In this document: positions 1-9,494 of the stretch, piece after piece | How the letters are laid out: every line of letters begins with the position of its first letter | Numbering within the stretch: the stretch's first letter is position 1 | Assembly (NCBI RefSeq): GCF_016773205.1 | Contig: NZ_JAETWB010000020.1 | Location: 19,781 to 83,780 of the forward strand | Origin: Belnapia arida | GTDB lineage: Bacteria; Pseudomonadota; Alphaproteobacteria; Acetobacterales; Acetobacteraceae | Direction of reading: 5' to 3' | Length of the DNA: 64,000 nt | The notes under the pieces: model-generated | Told to the model about the DNA's origin: nothing | Database searches by the model: none | What the model saw: the letters and a program-made list of their open reading frames with translations, nothing else | Program-made: the position numbers and the translations under genes

Positions 1-240
1 TTCGCCGTGCTGCTGCCGGGGGCTGGCCTTGCCGAGGCGGCGCAGGTGGCGGAGCGGCTGCGGGCCGCCATCCGCGACATGCCCTGGGACGACGGCGAGT
101 CATGGCTGAGCGCCAGCTTCGGCGTGGCCGAGGCGGGGCCGGCGGACCGCACGCTCGATGGGCTGATGCGGCGGGCCGATGCGGCGGTCTACGCGGCGAA
201 GGAGCGGGGACGGAACCGGGTGGAGGTGGCCGCGGCCTAG
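1..240 (+). CDS. Diguanylate cyclase, C-terminal part of GGDEF domain (truncated by window edge)
   Basis: The frame is open from base 1 and gives the last 79 residues of a protein. It begins with FAVLLPG, the strand that directly follows the GG[DE]EF active-site loop, and it ends with the helix ADAAVYAAKERGRNRV, which closes nearly all GGDEF domains. The catalytic loop itself lies just outside the window. The family condenses two GTP into cyclic di-GMP. Nothing can be said about the sensory N-terminus. It converges with the sensor kinase gene ending at 434, and a 45-base inverted repeat lies between them. Confidence 0.85.
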   Translation, partial: FAVLLPGAGLAEAAQVAERLRAAIRDMPWDDGESWLSASFGVAEAGPADRTLDGLMRRADAAVYAAKERGRNRVEVAAA

Positions 241-295
241 AGCGGTTTCCGGGTCGCACGGGCTCGCGGACGACGCTCCGACCTATTGCTGGCCC

Positions 296-340
296 AGCAA
301 ACCACTCCGATCGGATCATTCCATCCGATCGGGGTTTGCT
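296..340. repeat. 45-base interrupted palindrome between convergent genes
   Basis: The arms AGCAAACC (296-303) and GGTTTGCT (333-340) enclose the arms CCGATCGGAT (307-316) and ATCCGATCGG (323-332). The loop is CATTCC, and a 3-base bulge (ACT) lies on one side. All 18 arm bases pair. It sits between the stop of the GGDEF gene (240) and the stop of the sensor kinase (434). No T-tract follows on either strand, so a factor-independent terminator is not obvious. It may be a bidirectional terminator, a protein-binding palindrome or a dispersed repeat unit; the sequence alone does not decide. Confidence 0.7.
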
Positions 341-433
341 CCGGTCTCCTGACCCCGCAGTTCTTCGGGCTTCGCCCTTAGGCCACCTGCCTTTCCACAA
401 ACTTCAGGGGCAGGACACCGGGGGTCGCGCGGG

Positions 434-1642
434 TCAGGTCCCGTCGAGGCGTGGGGAGGGCTGCCGGTAGAAGGTGAGGGCGAGCCGCGTGCCCCGGCCG
501 CCCTCGCTCATGCCCCAGACCGGGACTGCGCCGACCTGGCGGGCGAGGTTCCCGATCATCCGCATGCCGGTGCCGGGGGTGTCCTGCCCGGCGGTCATCG
601 CCCCCCTGGGCGCCTCCGCGGGCAGGCCCTGGCCATCATCCCATAACTCGAGCCCGACACCGCCCGCAGCTTGCCCAAGCCGGATGCCGACCGTCCCAGG
701 GCCGGTGCCGAAGGCGTGCTTGAGGCTGTTCGTGACGAATTCGTTCACCACGAGGCCGAGCGGCGCGGCGGCGTCGGGGGAGGTGACGATTCCCCGCTCG
801 ACCTCCAGGATCAGTTGGATCCGCGCCGCCTCGCCCTCGTGAAAGCGCAGCAGCCCGCCCGCGAGCTGGCCGAGGTAGTCGCCGAGATCCAGCCGGTCGA
901 CTTCGCCTGCGAGGTGCAGCTTGTCGTGCAGCAGGCGCAGCGCCTCGATGCGGCGGGCGACGGCCCGCAGGGCGGCCTTGGCCGAGGCCGCATGCACCTG
1001 GCGCGCCTGCACCTCGACCAGGCCCACCATGACCTGGAGGTTGTTCTTCACCCGGTGCTGCAGCTCGCGCAGCAGGCGCTCATTGTCCTCGGCGCGGCGG
1101 CGCAGCTCCGTATTCGCGCGCAGCCGGGTGACGGCCGAGGCCAGCATGTTGGCATAGGTGCGCAGGAAGTCGACCTCGGCCTCGCCGAAGGGCCGGGGCT
1201 CGCGGGCATCCACCTGCAGGACGCCGTAGGGAGGCTGGCCGTCGGCGCCGATGATCGGGACGCAGACGGTGGCGCGCACGCCGTGCTCGGCGACGAAGGG
1301 AGGCACGCCGAAGCGGTCCTCCCGGTCGAGGTCGGGCGAGACGATCGGGCCCTTGGTGCGGAGGGCCAGGCCTTCGGGGGCGGGGTCGTCCAGCTCCGTC
1401 CGCATATGGCCGACGATGCCCGGCCGCCAGCCGATGCCGGCGCGCACCAGGAGCGTGTGCCCGTCCGCTTGCACCTCGACCACCTTGGCAAGTTCGGTGC
1501 CGAGGGCAGTGCCGACGAGCCGGCACGCCTCGGTGAGAATCTGGTCCAGATTTTCCAAGGCGAGCGCCGACTCGCCGAAGCGGGCGAGCACGCGCTGTTG
1601 CTCGAGGAGTTGGGTCTGATCGGCTTCGGACTGTCCCGGCAT
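434..1642 (-). CDS. GAF domain sensor histidine kinase, HisKA_2 type
   Basis: This is a 402-residue cytoplasmic kinase without membrane segments. Residues about 20-170 form a GAF domain (for example GVRATVCVPIIGADG near 121-135). A HisKA_2 dimerisation segment follows, with ELQHRVKNNLQ and the likely phospho-acceptor His near residue 196. The C-terminal ATPase domain has the N box VVNEFVTNSLKH and WDDGQGLP. HisKA_2 kinases are common in alphaproteobacteria and often feed light, redox or general stress signalling. No response regulator is adjacent, so its partner and ligand are unknown. The start ATG at 1642 gives a full-length GAF domain. Confidence 0.85.
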   Translation of the reverse strand: MPGQSEADQTQLLEQQRVLARFGESALALENLDQILTEACRLVGTALGTELAKVVEVQADGHTLLVRAGIGWRPGIVGHMRTELDDPAPEGLALRTKGPIVSPDLDREDRFGVPPFVAEHGVRATVCVPIIGADGQPPYGVLQVDAREPRPFGEAEVDFLRTYANMLASAVTRLRANTELRRRAEDNERLLRELQHRVKNNLQVMVGLVEVQARQVHAASAKAALRAVARRIEALRLLHDKLHLAGEVDRLDLGDYLGQLAGGLLRFHEGEAARIQLILEVERGIVTSPDAAAPLGLVVNEFVTNSLKHAFGTGPGTVGIRLGQAAGGVGLELWDDGQGLPAEAPRGAMTAGQDTPGTGMRMIGNLARQVGAVPVWGMSEGGRGTRLALTFYRQPSPRLDGT

Positions 1643-1753
1643 GGGGACGAAAAATCACGGGCCGCTCGAGGGTTGCATCCCGATCCGTATGGCGCAGCGG
1701 AACGACCGGCGATGCGGCGGCGGGCGCGGTGCCGCCGGGCGCGGCCAGTCCGG

Positions 1754-4700
1754 TCAGCGTGGCGGCGGGCCGCGGCCGTCCCAGGCGGGCTCGGGCGGGG
1801 CGCCGCCGCTGCGGGCCGTGTCCTCCCTGCCGCTGTCGAACAGGCCGAAGAGGCCACGCAGGAAGCCCGGGGTCAGCGCCGCGAGCGGGTTCACCGTGAC
1901 GGAGGGGTCGGTCAGCGGGCCCTGGATGCGGTAGGTGGCGGCGAAGACCCCTCCCCCGGCCTCGGGGCTGAACAGCCGGCCGACCAGCGGCAGGTTGCCG
2001 AGCAGCGTGTTGAAGACATAGGCCGGGACGATGGTGCCCTCGATCTCGGCCACTGCGCGCTCGCGCAGGATGCGGCCCTTCGCCGTGACGCCGAGCGAGG
2101 CGGAGAAGGCGCGGGCATCGGTCAGCGTCAGCGCCTCCGGCGTCAGGGCGAAGGGGGCGACGAGGCGGCTGAAGACCAGGCCGCCATTGCCGCGGGCGGC
2201 ATCCACCAGCCCGTAGAGCGTCATCGCCTGGAGCAGTTTCGCCGCGGCCGGAGCGTCGCGCAGGACGAAGCCCGTCAGCTCCGCCGTGCCGGTCAGGGCC
2301 GCGCCGGGGCGGGGTTCGGCATAGAGGCCGGTGACGGTGAGGCGGCCGCCCTGTATCTCGTTCACCAGGTCGAGGGCGTTGAGCAGGCCGCCGCCATCCT
2401 CGGCGACGAGGCTGAGCACGCGCTGCCCGCCGCGCGGGGTGAGCGAGGCCTCGAAGGCGCCGGGCGGGGCGCGGCCGGCGGCGGGGCCGAGGCCGCGCGG
2501 GGCGGTGCGGCCGGTGGCGCGGGCCTCGCGCACCACGCCGCGCGCATCGGTGCGGGCGCGGGCCTGCAGGCCGAGCAGGTTGCGGTCCTCGCCCATCGTC
2601 ACACGGTCGAAGCGGAGGTCGAGCAGCAGGGGCGGGCCTTGCGGGTCCGCGGCCGTGGGCGGCGACTGGGCGGCCGGGTCTGGCGGGCCGAGCGCGGTGC
2701 GCAGGTCGAGCAGCGGGCCGCGCAGCGCGATGGTCCAGGGGGCGCCGCCCCGCTCTGGCGGCAGCACCTCGCCGGTGAGGCGGGAGCCGGCGAAGAGGCT
2801 CTCGGTGATCTCCACCCGTTGCAGGCGGGATTGGGCGGCGAAGCGGACGGCGCCGCGGAGCGAGAGGCCCCTGGTCTCGACGCGGAAGCTGTCGGCGGCG
2901 ACGAGCGCCTCGCCCTGCAGGCGGAGGGTGGCCTCGGCAGTGCCGGGGGTGCCGGGGGGCTTGGCCCAGTTCAGCGCCTCGATGCCGAGGCGGGCCTCGG
3001 TGAGGTCGCCCCGCACGGTCGCCTGGCCCTGGCCGTTGCGGCGGCGCTCGCTGCGGGCCTCGAGGGCGACGGGGCCGGTGAGGATGGGCATGGCGTCGAA
3101 GCCCAGCACCGCGATCTGGCGGGCATCGAGCCGGCCGGCGAGGGTTGCGCGTTCGCTGACCTGGTTAGGCGCGCCACGGCGGAAATCGAGCTCGGCCGTG
3201 ACCCTCACCGGGCTGCCGAGCAGGCTGCCCTGGCCGCTGGCGCGAAGGCCGTCGGTATCGACCGAGAGCTCGATGGCGGCGCGGTCGAGGTCCTGGTCGA
3301 GGATCAGGCCGGGCAGCCGGGCATCGGCGATGCGGGCGGTGGCCTTGATCTTCAGCAAGTCGACGGGGAGGTCCTCAAGCAGGGGGAAGGCGATCTCCAC
3401 GCGGGCCTCGGCGGTGCCGCCGGCCACCTGGAGCTTCAGCGGCTGGCGCTCGAAGAGCTTGAGGCGGGGGTGCTTCAGCAGCACCAGCGCATCGGCCAGG
3501 GCGCCGGCGACGCCGAGGCTGATCTCGGCATTGCCCGGCTCGCTGTCGAGGTTGAGGAAGCGGACGGTGCCCTCGCGCAGGTCGAGGCCGGCGCGGCCCC
3601 CTTCGGCGATGCCCTGGCGGCCGGCGCGGGCGCGGAGGGTGATGGCGCTGAGCGAGAATTCGGCGGTGCCGGCGACGCCGGTGGCAGGCGGGATGGGACG
3701 GAGCCAATGGACCGTCGCGTCCCTCGCCTCCGCCGTGCCGGAGAGGGCGGTGACGCGGAGGTCGTCGGGGGTGCCGGCGGGGGCTTCGGCCTCGACATGC
3801 CAGCGGCCGTTGCGGACCTCGCCGGCGGTGATGTTCTGGGTGATCCAGTCGCGCTCGCCGCCCTTGGGGCTGCCGAGGCCGCGCGGCCAATAGCCCGGAA
3901 GGTCGGCGAAGGCGAGGCGGTCGAGCGAGAGGTCGAGCGCGCCGCGCCAGAGGCCGGCCTCGCGCGTGGCGGCGCCGCTCGCCTGGAGGATGGGGGCGGG
4001 GCCGCCGCGCGGCAGGCGGGGCAGGCGGAGCGTGGCGCGGTCGAGGCGGAGATGGTCGGGGGTGCCGGAGAGGGCGACCTCGGCGCCCTCGGCGGCGATG
4101 CGGCGGCCGCGGCCGAGATCGACCACGGCGTTGCGGATGGCGAGCGCCAGCTGGGCATCCTCCAGCATCAGGTCGTCCATCGCCTCGGGAACGCGGAAGC
4201 GGGCCTGGAGGCGGGCCTCCTGCAGAAGCCCGGCGGGCAGGGCGGCGAGCGTCGCGGCACGGGCCTCGGGGGCGAGGCCGGCGGGCCAGGCGCGTGGCAG
4301 ATCGGCGGCCTCGATGGGCTCGGCGGCAAGGTCGAGCGCGGCGTGCCAGGCGCCGTCGCGGTTCAGCAGCTCGCCCCGGGCGGTAAGGGAGGGGCCTGGG
4401 CCGGGGAGCGTCAGGCGGGCGGTCTCGAGGCGGAGGGCGCGGCCGCTGCCGCTGGTCGCGATGGCGAGGCTGGCGAAGGGCAGGCGGCGGGGGGTGCCGT
4501 CCGGGCCGGGGCCGGGGCCGAGGTCGAAGGCGCCGGCGCCGGCGCCGAGGGCGGCGCGCAGGCGCTGCGGCCGGCCCTCGGCGTCGAATTCGGCATGGGC
4601 GGTGAGGCTGACCAGCGCATCGACCAGGCCGAGCGGGGCGAGCGGCGGCCAGAGCGCGGCCAGTTCGGGCGGGCGGAGGGCGGGCAGGCTGATGCTGGCG

Positions 4701-5455
4701 CTGAGCCGCATCGGCTCGCCCTCGGCGCGGGCCTCGAGCCGGACCTGGACGGAGGCATCGCCTGACTCCAGGCGGGCGGCGCCCTCGCCGGCGAGCCCGC
4801 CGGCGGCGGCGCGGCGGAGGTCGAGCTGCCACCCGGCCAGGGTCCAGCGGCGGCCGCTTACCGGGTCGAGCAGGGAAAGGCTGCCGTCCCGGATGCGCAG
4901 GCGCCGGAGCGAGGTGGCGGCGCTGCGGTCCGAGGCTGGGCGCATCAGGTCGCGCAGCGGGGCGAGCGGGTCGCCGCCGCTCGCCTGCGCCTCGCCGGGT
5001 GGGCCGATGGCGATGCTGCCGTCGGGGCCGAGCACGGCCTCGAGGCGTGGATTCAGCAGGGTGATGGCGGAGGGGGCGACGGTGCCGCGGAGCAGGGCGC
5101 GGAGGGAGAGCGTCGCCGCGGCGTCCGGCAGGTCGACCACCGGGGCGCCGGCCAGGCCATGCAGGCGGACATCGTCGAGGCGGATGTCGAGCGGCGCGGA
5201 GAAGCCGTTGCGGAAGCCCTCCCAGGCGATGGCGGCGCGGCCGATCTCAAGGCGGAGGCCGTCGCTACGGTCGTTCACCCCGGCCTCGATCTGCCGGGCG
5301 AGGAAGGGGATCTCGAGCGGTCCCTCGCCGAGGCGCCAGGCCAGCGCGCCGAGGGCGAGGGCCAGCAGCAGCAGGGCGGCGAGCACCATGCGGCAGGCGG
5401 ACCCCAGCCAGCGCCAGCCGATGCGACGCGGTGCTTGACCTGCGGGGGCGGTCAC
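1754..5455 (-). CDS. AsmA-like / YhdP-type envelope protein (DUF3971 and AsmA C-terminal domains)
   Basis: This is a 1233-residue protein with a short cytoplasmic N-terminus and one membrane segment (about residues 22-42, rich in Leu and Ala). A very long periplasmic part of repetitive beta-strand sequence follows. The last 150 residues (AEIEGTIVPAYVFNTLLG, LPLVGRLFSPEAGGGVFA, YRIQGPLTDPSVTVNP) are typical of the AsmA-like C-terminal region of YhdP proteins. Proteins of this group are thought to bridge inner and outer membranes for phospholipid movement; that role is inferred here. The start is a GTG at 5455, only 17 bases from the divergent glnE start, so its promoter must overlap glnE. Confidence 0.85.
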   Translation of the reverse strand: MTAPAGQAPRRIGWRWLGSACRMVLAALLLLALALGALAWRLGEGPLEIPFLARQIEAGVNDRSDGLRLEIGRAAIAWEGFRNGFSAPLDIRLDDVRLHGLAGAPVVDLPDAAATLSLRALLRGTVAPSAITLLNPRLEAVLGPDGSIAIGPPGEAQASGGDPLAPLRDLMRPASDRSAATSLRRLRIRDGSLSLLDPVSGRRWTLAGWQLDLRRAAAGGLAGEGAARLESGDASVQVRLEARAEGEPMRLSASISLPALRPPELAALWPPLAPLGLVDALVSLTAHAEFDAEGRPQRLRAALGAGAGAFDLGPGPGPDGTPRRLPFASLAIATSGSGRALRLETARLTLPGPGPSLTARGELLNRDGAWHAALDLAAEPIEAADLPRAWPAGLAPEARAATLAALPAGLLQEARLQARFRVPEAMDDLMLEDAQLALAIRNAVVDLGRGRRIAAEGAEVALSGTPDHLRLDRATLRLPRLPRGGPAPILQASGAATREAGLWRGALDLSLDRLAFADLPGYWPRGLGSPKGGERDWITQNITAGEVRNGRWHVEAEAPAGTPDDLRVTALSGTAEARDATVHWLRPIPPATGVAGTAEFSLSAITLRARAGRQGIAEGGRAGLDLREGTVRFLNLDSEPGNAEISLGVAGALADALVLLKHPRLKLFERQPLKLQVAGGTAEARVEIAFPLLEDLPVDLLKIKATARIADARLPGLILDQDLDRAAIELSVDTDGLRASGQGSLLGSPVRVTAELDFRRGAPNQVSERATLAGRLDARQIAVLGFDAMPILTGPVALEARSERRRNGQGQATVRGDLTEARLGIEALNWAKPPGTPGTAEATLRLQGEALVAADSFRVETRGLSLRGAVRFAAQSRLQRVEITESLFAGSRLTGEVLPPERGGAPWTIALRGPLLDLRTALGPPDPAAQSPPTAADPQGPPLLLDLRFDRVTMGEDRNLLGLQARARTDARGVVREARATGRTAPRGLGPAAGRAPPGAFEASLTPRGGQRVLSLVAEDGGGLLNALDLVNEIQGGRLTVTGLYAEPRPGAALTGTAELTGFVLRDAPAAAKLLQAMTLYGLVDAARGNGGLVFSRLVAPFALTPEALTLTDARAFSASLGVTAKGRILRERAVAEIEGTIVPAYVFNTLLGNLPLVGRLFSPEAGGGVFAATYRIQGPLTDPSVTVNPLAALTPGFLRGLFGLFDSGREDTARSGGAPPEPAWDGRGPPPR

Positions 5456-5472
5456 GCCTTCCCTCGGGGGTG

Positions 5473-8415
5473 ATGCTGACCCTGGATCGCCTGCCCCGCC
5501 CCTTCGACCCCGAGGCCGCCGCCCGGCTGGTGGAACGCTTCGCCGAGCGGGATGCCGCCTGCCGCGCCTTCGCCGCCAGCGCCGAGGGCGCGGCGCTGCT
5601 CGGGGCGCTGGGCGGGCACAGCCCCTATCTCGCCGATCTCGCGGTGCGCGAGGCCCCTACCCTGCTGTGGCTCGTGGAGCGCGGGCCGGACGAGGCCTTC
5701 GCCCTCGCCCTCGACCCGCTGGGCAGGGCCGACCCGGCGGCGTCGCGGGAGGCGGTCGGCGTGCTGCTGCGCCAGGCGAAGCGGCAGGCAGCCCTGATCG
5801 CGGCCGTCGCGGACATCGCGGGGCAATGGACGCTCGACCGGGTGACCGGGGCGCTCTCCACCGTGGCCGAACAGGTGATCGACTTCGCCTGCACCCATCT
5901 GCTGCTCGCCGCCGCCGCCCGCGGGGAGCTGCGCATTGCGGGGAAGAACCCGGCCTCGGGTAGCGGCCTCGTCCTGCTGGGGATGGGGAAGCTCGGGGGG
6001 CGGGAGCTGAACTACTCCTCGGATGTCGACCTCATGGTGCTCTATGACCCGGAGGCGGCAGCCTATCACAGCGACCGGGCGGGTGCCTCCTATGTCCGGC
6101 TGGCGCGCGACCTGGTGCGGCTGATGGAGGAGCGGACGGCGGAGGGCTATGTCTTCCGCACCGACCTCAGGCTCAGGCCCGACCCGGCGGCGACGCCGCT
6201 CGCCGTCTCGCTGGAGGCGGCGATCACCTATTACGAGAGCATGGGCCAAAACTGGGAGCGTGCCGCCATGATCAAGGCGCGGCCGGTGGCGGGCGACCGG
6301 GCGCTCGGCGAGCAATTCCTGCGCGAGATCCGGCCCTTCGTCTGGCGCCGGCACCTCGACTTCGCCGCCGTCACCGACATCCATTCGATCAAGCGGCAGA
6401 TCCACGCGCACAAGGGCTCGAAGGGCGCCGGCGCCACCATCGCGCTGGCCGGGCATGACGTGAAGCTCGGGCGGGGCGGCATCCGCGAGATCGAGTTCAC
6501 CGCGCAGGTGCTGCAATTGATCTGGGGCGGGCGCGACCCGGGGCTGCGCGACCCGACGACGCTCGGCGCGCTGGCGGCGCTGGCAGGGGCCGGGCGCATC
6601 GACCGGCGGGCGGCGGCCGACCTCGCCGATGCCTATGTCTTCCTGCGCAACCTCGAGCACCGGCTGCAGATGGTGGCGGACCGGCAGACGCACAGGCTGC
6701 CGGAGGACGAGCCGGGGCTCGCGCGCATCGCCTCCTTCATGGGCTATCCCTCGCTTGCCGAATTCTCGGCCGCCTTCATGGGGCACCTGGAGCGCGTGGG
6801 GCGGCATTACGGCGATTTCTTCGAGACCTCGCCCTCGCTCTCGCTCGCCGGCGAGGAGGCGCAGCAAGGCGACCTGGTCTTCACCGGGGTGGAGGACGAC
6901 CCGGGGACCTCGGCGACGCTGAAGCGGATGGGCTTCGCCGACCCGGCCTCGGTCTCGGCCATGATCCGGGCCTGGCACCACGGAAGGCCGCGGGCGACGC
7001 GGAGCGAGCGGGCGCGGGAGCTGCTGACCGAGCTGATGCCCGCGCTGCTCACCGCCTTCTCGAAGCAGTCCAACCCCGACCAGGCGCTGGCGCGGTTCGA
7101 CCGGGTGCTGGCGCGGCTGCCGGCCGGGGTGCAGGTGCTGAGCCTGTTCCGGCGCAATCCGGCGCTGCTGGATCGGGTGGCGGGGTTGCTCGGCGCGGCG
7201 CCGCAGCTGGCGGATCATCTGGCCCACAACGCGGCGGCGCTCGACGGGCTGCTGGCCGGGAGCCTGTCGCCCGCCGGGGCCGACCCCTCGGCTGGGCTGC
7301 CGGCGCTGGTGAAGGATGCCCGTCACTTGGAGGAGGCGTTGGAGGCGGCGCGGCGGCTGGCCACTGAGCGGAAATTCGAGATCGACGCGGCGGAGCTGGA
7401 GGGCCAGCTCGACGGAGATGCGGCGGGAGAGCTGCGGGCGGACCTGGCGGATTCGGCCATCGCGGCGCTGCTGCCGCGGGTCTCGGCGGATTTCGCCGAG
7501 CGCTACGGGCGGGTGCCGGGCGGTGCGCTGGCCGTCGTCGCTTTCGGCAAGCTCGGGGGGCGGGAGATGCTGCCCGGCTCCGACCTCGACCTCGTCCTGC
7601 TCTACGACCACGACCCGGACGCCACCGAGAGCGTGGGCGGGCGGAAGGGCCTGGCGCCTTCCGAATACTTCATCCGCCTCGCGCCGCAGGTCGTCGGCGC
7701 CATCACCGCGCCGGGGGCGGAGGGGCGGCTGTGGGAGGTCGACATGCGGCTCCGCCCCTCGGGCAACAAGGGGCCGGTGGCGATCCGGCTGGCCGGGCTT
7801 GAGCAGTACCACCGGGAGAATGCTTGGACCTGGGAGCGGATGGCGCTGACCCGGGCGCGGCCGGTGGCCGGGCCGCCGGCCCTGAAGCGCCGCATCAACG
7901 AGGTGCTGCGGGCGGCGATGCTGAAGCCCGGCGCGGCCGAGGTGGCGCTGGTCGATGCGACGGCCATGCGGGCGCGGATGCTGCGGGATCTGCCGGCCGA
8001 AGGTCCCTGGGACGTGAAGGCGATGCCGGGCGGGCTGATCGAGGTGGAGTTCATCGCCCAGGCCCTCCAGCTGGCCCATGCGCCGCGCGAGCCACGGGTG
8101 CTGGCGACGACGACGCGGACGGCGCTCGCCCGGCTCGGCCAGTACGGCGTCCTGCCGGCGGAGGAGGCCGCCACGCTGATCGCCGCCGACCGGCTGTGGC
8201 GGACCGTGTTGGGGCTGGTGAGGCTGACCATCGGCAAGTCGCGCGACGTGGCGCTGCCGGCCCCGGCGGAGGCGGCCCTGCTGCGGGCCGTGACGCCGCT
8301 GCTCGATCCGCGGCCGCTTGACCTCGCCGCGCTCCGCGCTCAGATGCAGGACATGGCCGGAACGGTCCGCGCGATCTTCGAGCGGCGGGTCGGCGTGCTG
8401 GGGGGCGCAGGATGA
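5473..8415 (+). CDS. glnE: Bifunctional glutamine synthetase adenylyltransferase / adenylyl-removing enzyme
   Basis: GlnE adds AMP to, and removes it from, glutamine synthetase to match its activity to nitrogen status. The 980-residue protein has the two expected nucleotidyltransferase domains. The N-terminal deadenylylase has GMGKLGGRELNYSSDVDLM near residues 170-190, and the C-terminal adenylylase has FGKLGGREMLPGSDLDLVL near 690. Both carry the metal-binding SDxDL acids. The length matches the family. I chose ATG 5473; a GTG at 5470 and an in-frame ATG at 5431 are alternatives, but the latter lies inside the divergent AsmA-like gene. The 3' end overlaps bcp by ATGA, so the two are probably co-transcribed. 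Confidence 0.95.
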   Translation: MLTLDRLPRPFDPEAAARLVERFAERDAACRAFAASAEGAALLGALGGHSPYLADLAVREAPTLLWLVERGPDEAFALALDPLGRADPAASREAVGVLLRQAKRQAALIAAVADIAGQWTLDRVTGALSTVAEQVIDFACTHLLLAAAARGELRIAGKNPASGSGLVLLGMGKLGGRELNYSSDVDLMVLYDPEAAAYHSDRAGASYVRLARDLVRLMEERTAEGYVFRTDLRLRPDPAATPLAVSLEAAITYYESMGQNWERAAMIKARPVAGDRALGEQFLREIRPFVWRRHLDFAAVTDIHSIKRQIHAHKGSKGAGATIALAGHDVKLGRGGIREIEFTAQVLQLIWGGRDPGLRDPTTLGALAALAGAGRIDRRAAADLADAYVFLRNLEHRLQMVADRQTHRLPEDEPGLARIASFMGYPSLAEFSAAFMGHLERVGRHYGDFFETSPSLSLAGEEAQQGDLVFTGVEDDPGTSATLKRMGFADPASVSAMIRAWHHGRPRATRSERARELLTELMPALLTAFSKQSNPDQALARFDRVLARLPAGVQVLSLFRRNPALLDRVAGLLGAAPQLADHLAHNAAALDGLLAGSLSPAGADPSAGLPALVKDARHLEEALEAARRLATERKFEIDAAELEGQLDGDAAGELRADLADSAIAALLPRVSADFAERYGRVPGGALAVVAFGKLGGREMLPGSDLDLVLLYDHDPDATESVGGRKGLAPSEYFIRLAPQVVGAITAPGAEGRLWEVDMRLRPSGNKGPVAIRLAGLEQYHRENAWTWERMALTRARPVAGPPALKRRINEVLRAAMLKPGAAEVALVDATAMRARMLRDLPAEGPWDVKAMPGGLIEVEFIAQALQLAHAPREPRVLATTTRTALARLGQYGVLPAEEAATLIAADRLWRTVLGLVRLTIGKSRDVALPAPAEAALLRAVTPLLDPRPLDLAALRAQMQDMAGTVRAIFERRVGVLGGAG

Positions 8416-8885
8416 GCGAGGCGGGACCGGTGGAGGGGCAGGCGGCCCCGGCGTTCAGCATGCCGGCGAGCGGAGGGCGGACAGTGAGCCTCGACGGGCT
8501 GAAGGGGGCGCCATTCCTGCTCTACTTCTACCCGAAGGCGGATACGCCCGGCTGCACGAAGCAGGCCTGCGGCATCCAGGAGGCATTGCCGCAGCTCGGC
8601 AAGCTGGGGCTGACGGTCATCGGGGTGAGCCCGGACAAGCTGCCGCCGATCGAGAAATTCGCCGCCAAATTCGGCCTGGAATTCCCGCTGGCCTCGGACG
8701 AGGGCCACACGGTGGCCGAGGCCTATGGGGTCTGGGTCGGGAAGTCCATGTACGGCAAGAAGTACATGGGGATGGAGCGGAGCAGCTTCCTCGTCGATGC
8801 CGAAGGCAAGGTGGCGAAGGTCTGGCGCAAGTTGAAGCCGGAGGCGCATGCGGCCGAGGTGCTGAAGGCGGCGCAGGTGCTCTGA
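8412..8885 (+). CDS. bcp: Thioredoxin-dependent peroxiredoxin (BCP/PrxQ)
   Basis: This 157-residue peroxiredoxin reduces hydrogen peroxide and organic hydroperoxides using thioredoxin. The active site YPKADTPGCTKQACG has the peroxidatic Cys (near residue 47) and the resolving Cys five residues on, the PrxQ arrangement. GMERSSFLVDAEGKVAKVWRK is the usual C-terminal strand. No signal peptide is present, so it is cytoplasmic. The start codon overlaps the glnE stop (ATGA), indicating translational coupling. It converges with the next gene with a single base between stops. Confidence 0.95.
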   Translation: MSEAGPVEGQAAPAFSMPASGGRTVSLDGLKGAPFLLYFYPKADTPGCTKQACGIQEALPQLGKLGLTVIGVSPDKLPPIEKFAAKFGLEFPLASDEGHTVAEAYGVWVGKSMYGKKYMGMERSSFLVDAEGKVAKVWRKLKPEAHAAEVLKAAQVL

Positions 8886-8886
8886 G

Positions 8887-9168
8887 CTACATCCGCTTGT
8901 AGTCCTCGGTGGCGATGTCCTCGCCGAACTGCCCCTTGTCCTCGGGCAGCGGACCGCGCTGGCTCTCGCCGGCGGTATCCATCGGCGCGGCCTGCACGGG
9001 GACTGCCTGAAGGGGCCCGTCCTCGGCAAGCGGGATGGCCCGCTCGGCCGTGCAGGAGCAGACCGTGCTGCCGTCGGGCAGCAGGTTCGGCATCGTCACC
9101 TCCTCGCAATGCGGACACTGGATGGCTTCGAGCCGCGGGGAGGCGGGCGGGGGGGCGCTGTCGCTCAT
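8887..9168 (-). CDS. Small hypothetical protein with Cys-rich (zinc-ribbon-like) N-terminus
   Basis: This 93-residue protein is of unknown function. Near the N-terminus it has CPHCEE and, about 18 residues later, CSC, which could bind a metal as a short zinc ribbon. The remainder is low complexity and ends EDIATEDYKRM. I chose ATG 9168 because codon usage and composition become protein-like only there; upstream in the same frame the sequence is the shadow of the DUF3126 gene. It follows bolA and DUF3126 on the same strand with short gaps, so it is probably the last gene of that transcript. Confidence 0.55.
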   Translation of the reverse strand: MSDSAPPPASPRLEAIQCPHCEEVTMPNLLPDGSTVCSCTAERAIPLAEDGPLQAVPVQAAPMDTAGESQRGPLPEDKGQFGEDIATEDYKRM

Positions 9169-9199
9169 GCCGGCCTCAATGCGCGAGGCTGGGCAGGGT

Positions 9200-9418
9200 T
9201 CAGTTGATCTGCGACAGGTCCTCGGCCAGCACGACGATCTGGATGGCATAGGAGACCTCGCCATCCTCCATGTCGCGGTGGACGGTGCCGACGAATTCCG
9301 AGCCGACGAAGAGCTCCACCGAGGCATTCTTGCGCTGCGGCGTGGTGAGCTTGATCTTGTCGTTGCCCAGCAGCCGGCGGAGATGCGCCTGCACCGCGGC
9401 GAGTTCGGCTGGGGTCAT
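9200..9418 (-). CDS. DUF3126 family protein
   Basis: This is a 72-residue protein of a short family found mostly in alphaproteobacteria, with no assigned function. The sequence (AELAAVQAHLRRLLGN, SVELFVGSEFVGTVHRD, YAIQIVVLAEDL) has a helix followed by an antiparallel sheet and covers the family from end to end. The start is ATG 9418; the in-frame extension to 9475 lacks family similarity. It lies between bolA and the CxxC protein, all on the minus strand. Confidence 0.8.
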   Translation of the reverse strand: MTPAELAAVQAHLRRLLGNDKIKLTTPQRKNASVELFVGSEFVGTVHRDMEDGEVSYAIQIVVLAEDLSQIN

Positions 9419-9494
9419 TCTGGTAAATCCTGACAAAGACGGGAGCGCGGAGGCATAGACCCACCGGCGCCCCACCGCTACCCCTTCGATGGCG

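Noticed and set aside
241..433. Small gene in the gap after the GGDEF fragment
   Set aside because: Frames through it are extensions or shadows of flanking genes without a ribosome-binding site; only the palindrome stands out.
671..4765. Very long plus-strand open frame (1364 codons) opposite the sensor kinase and AsmA-like genes
   Set aside because: Composition is Arg/Gly/Ala/Glu low complexity with no domain, and it lies antisense to two well-supported genes; such frames are expected at this GC content.
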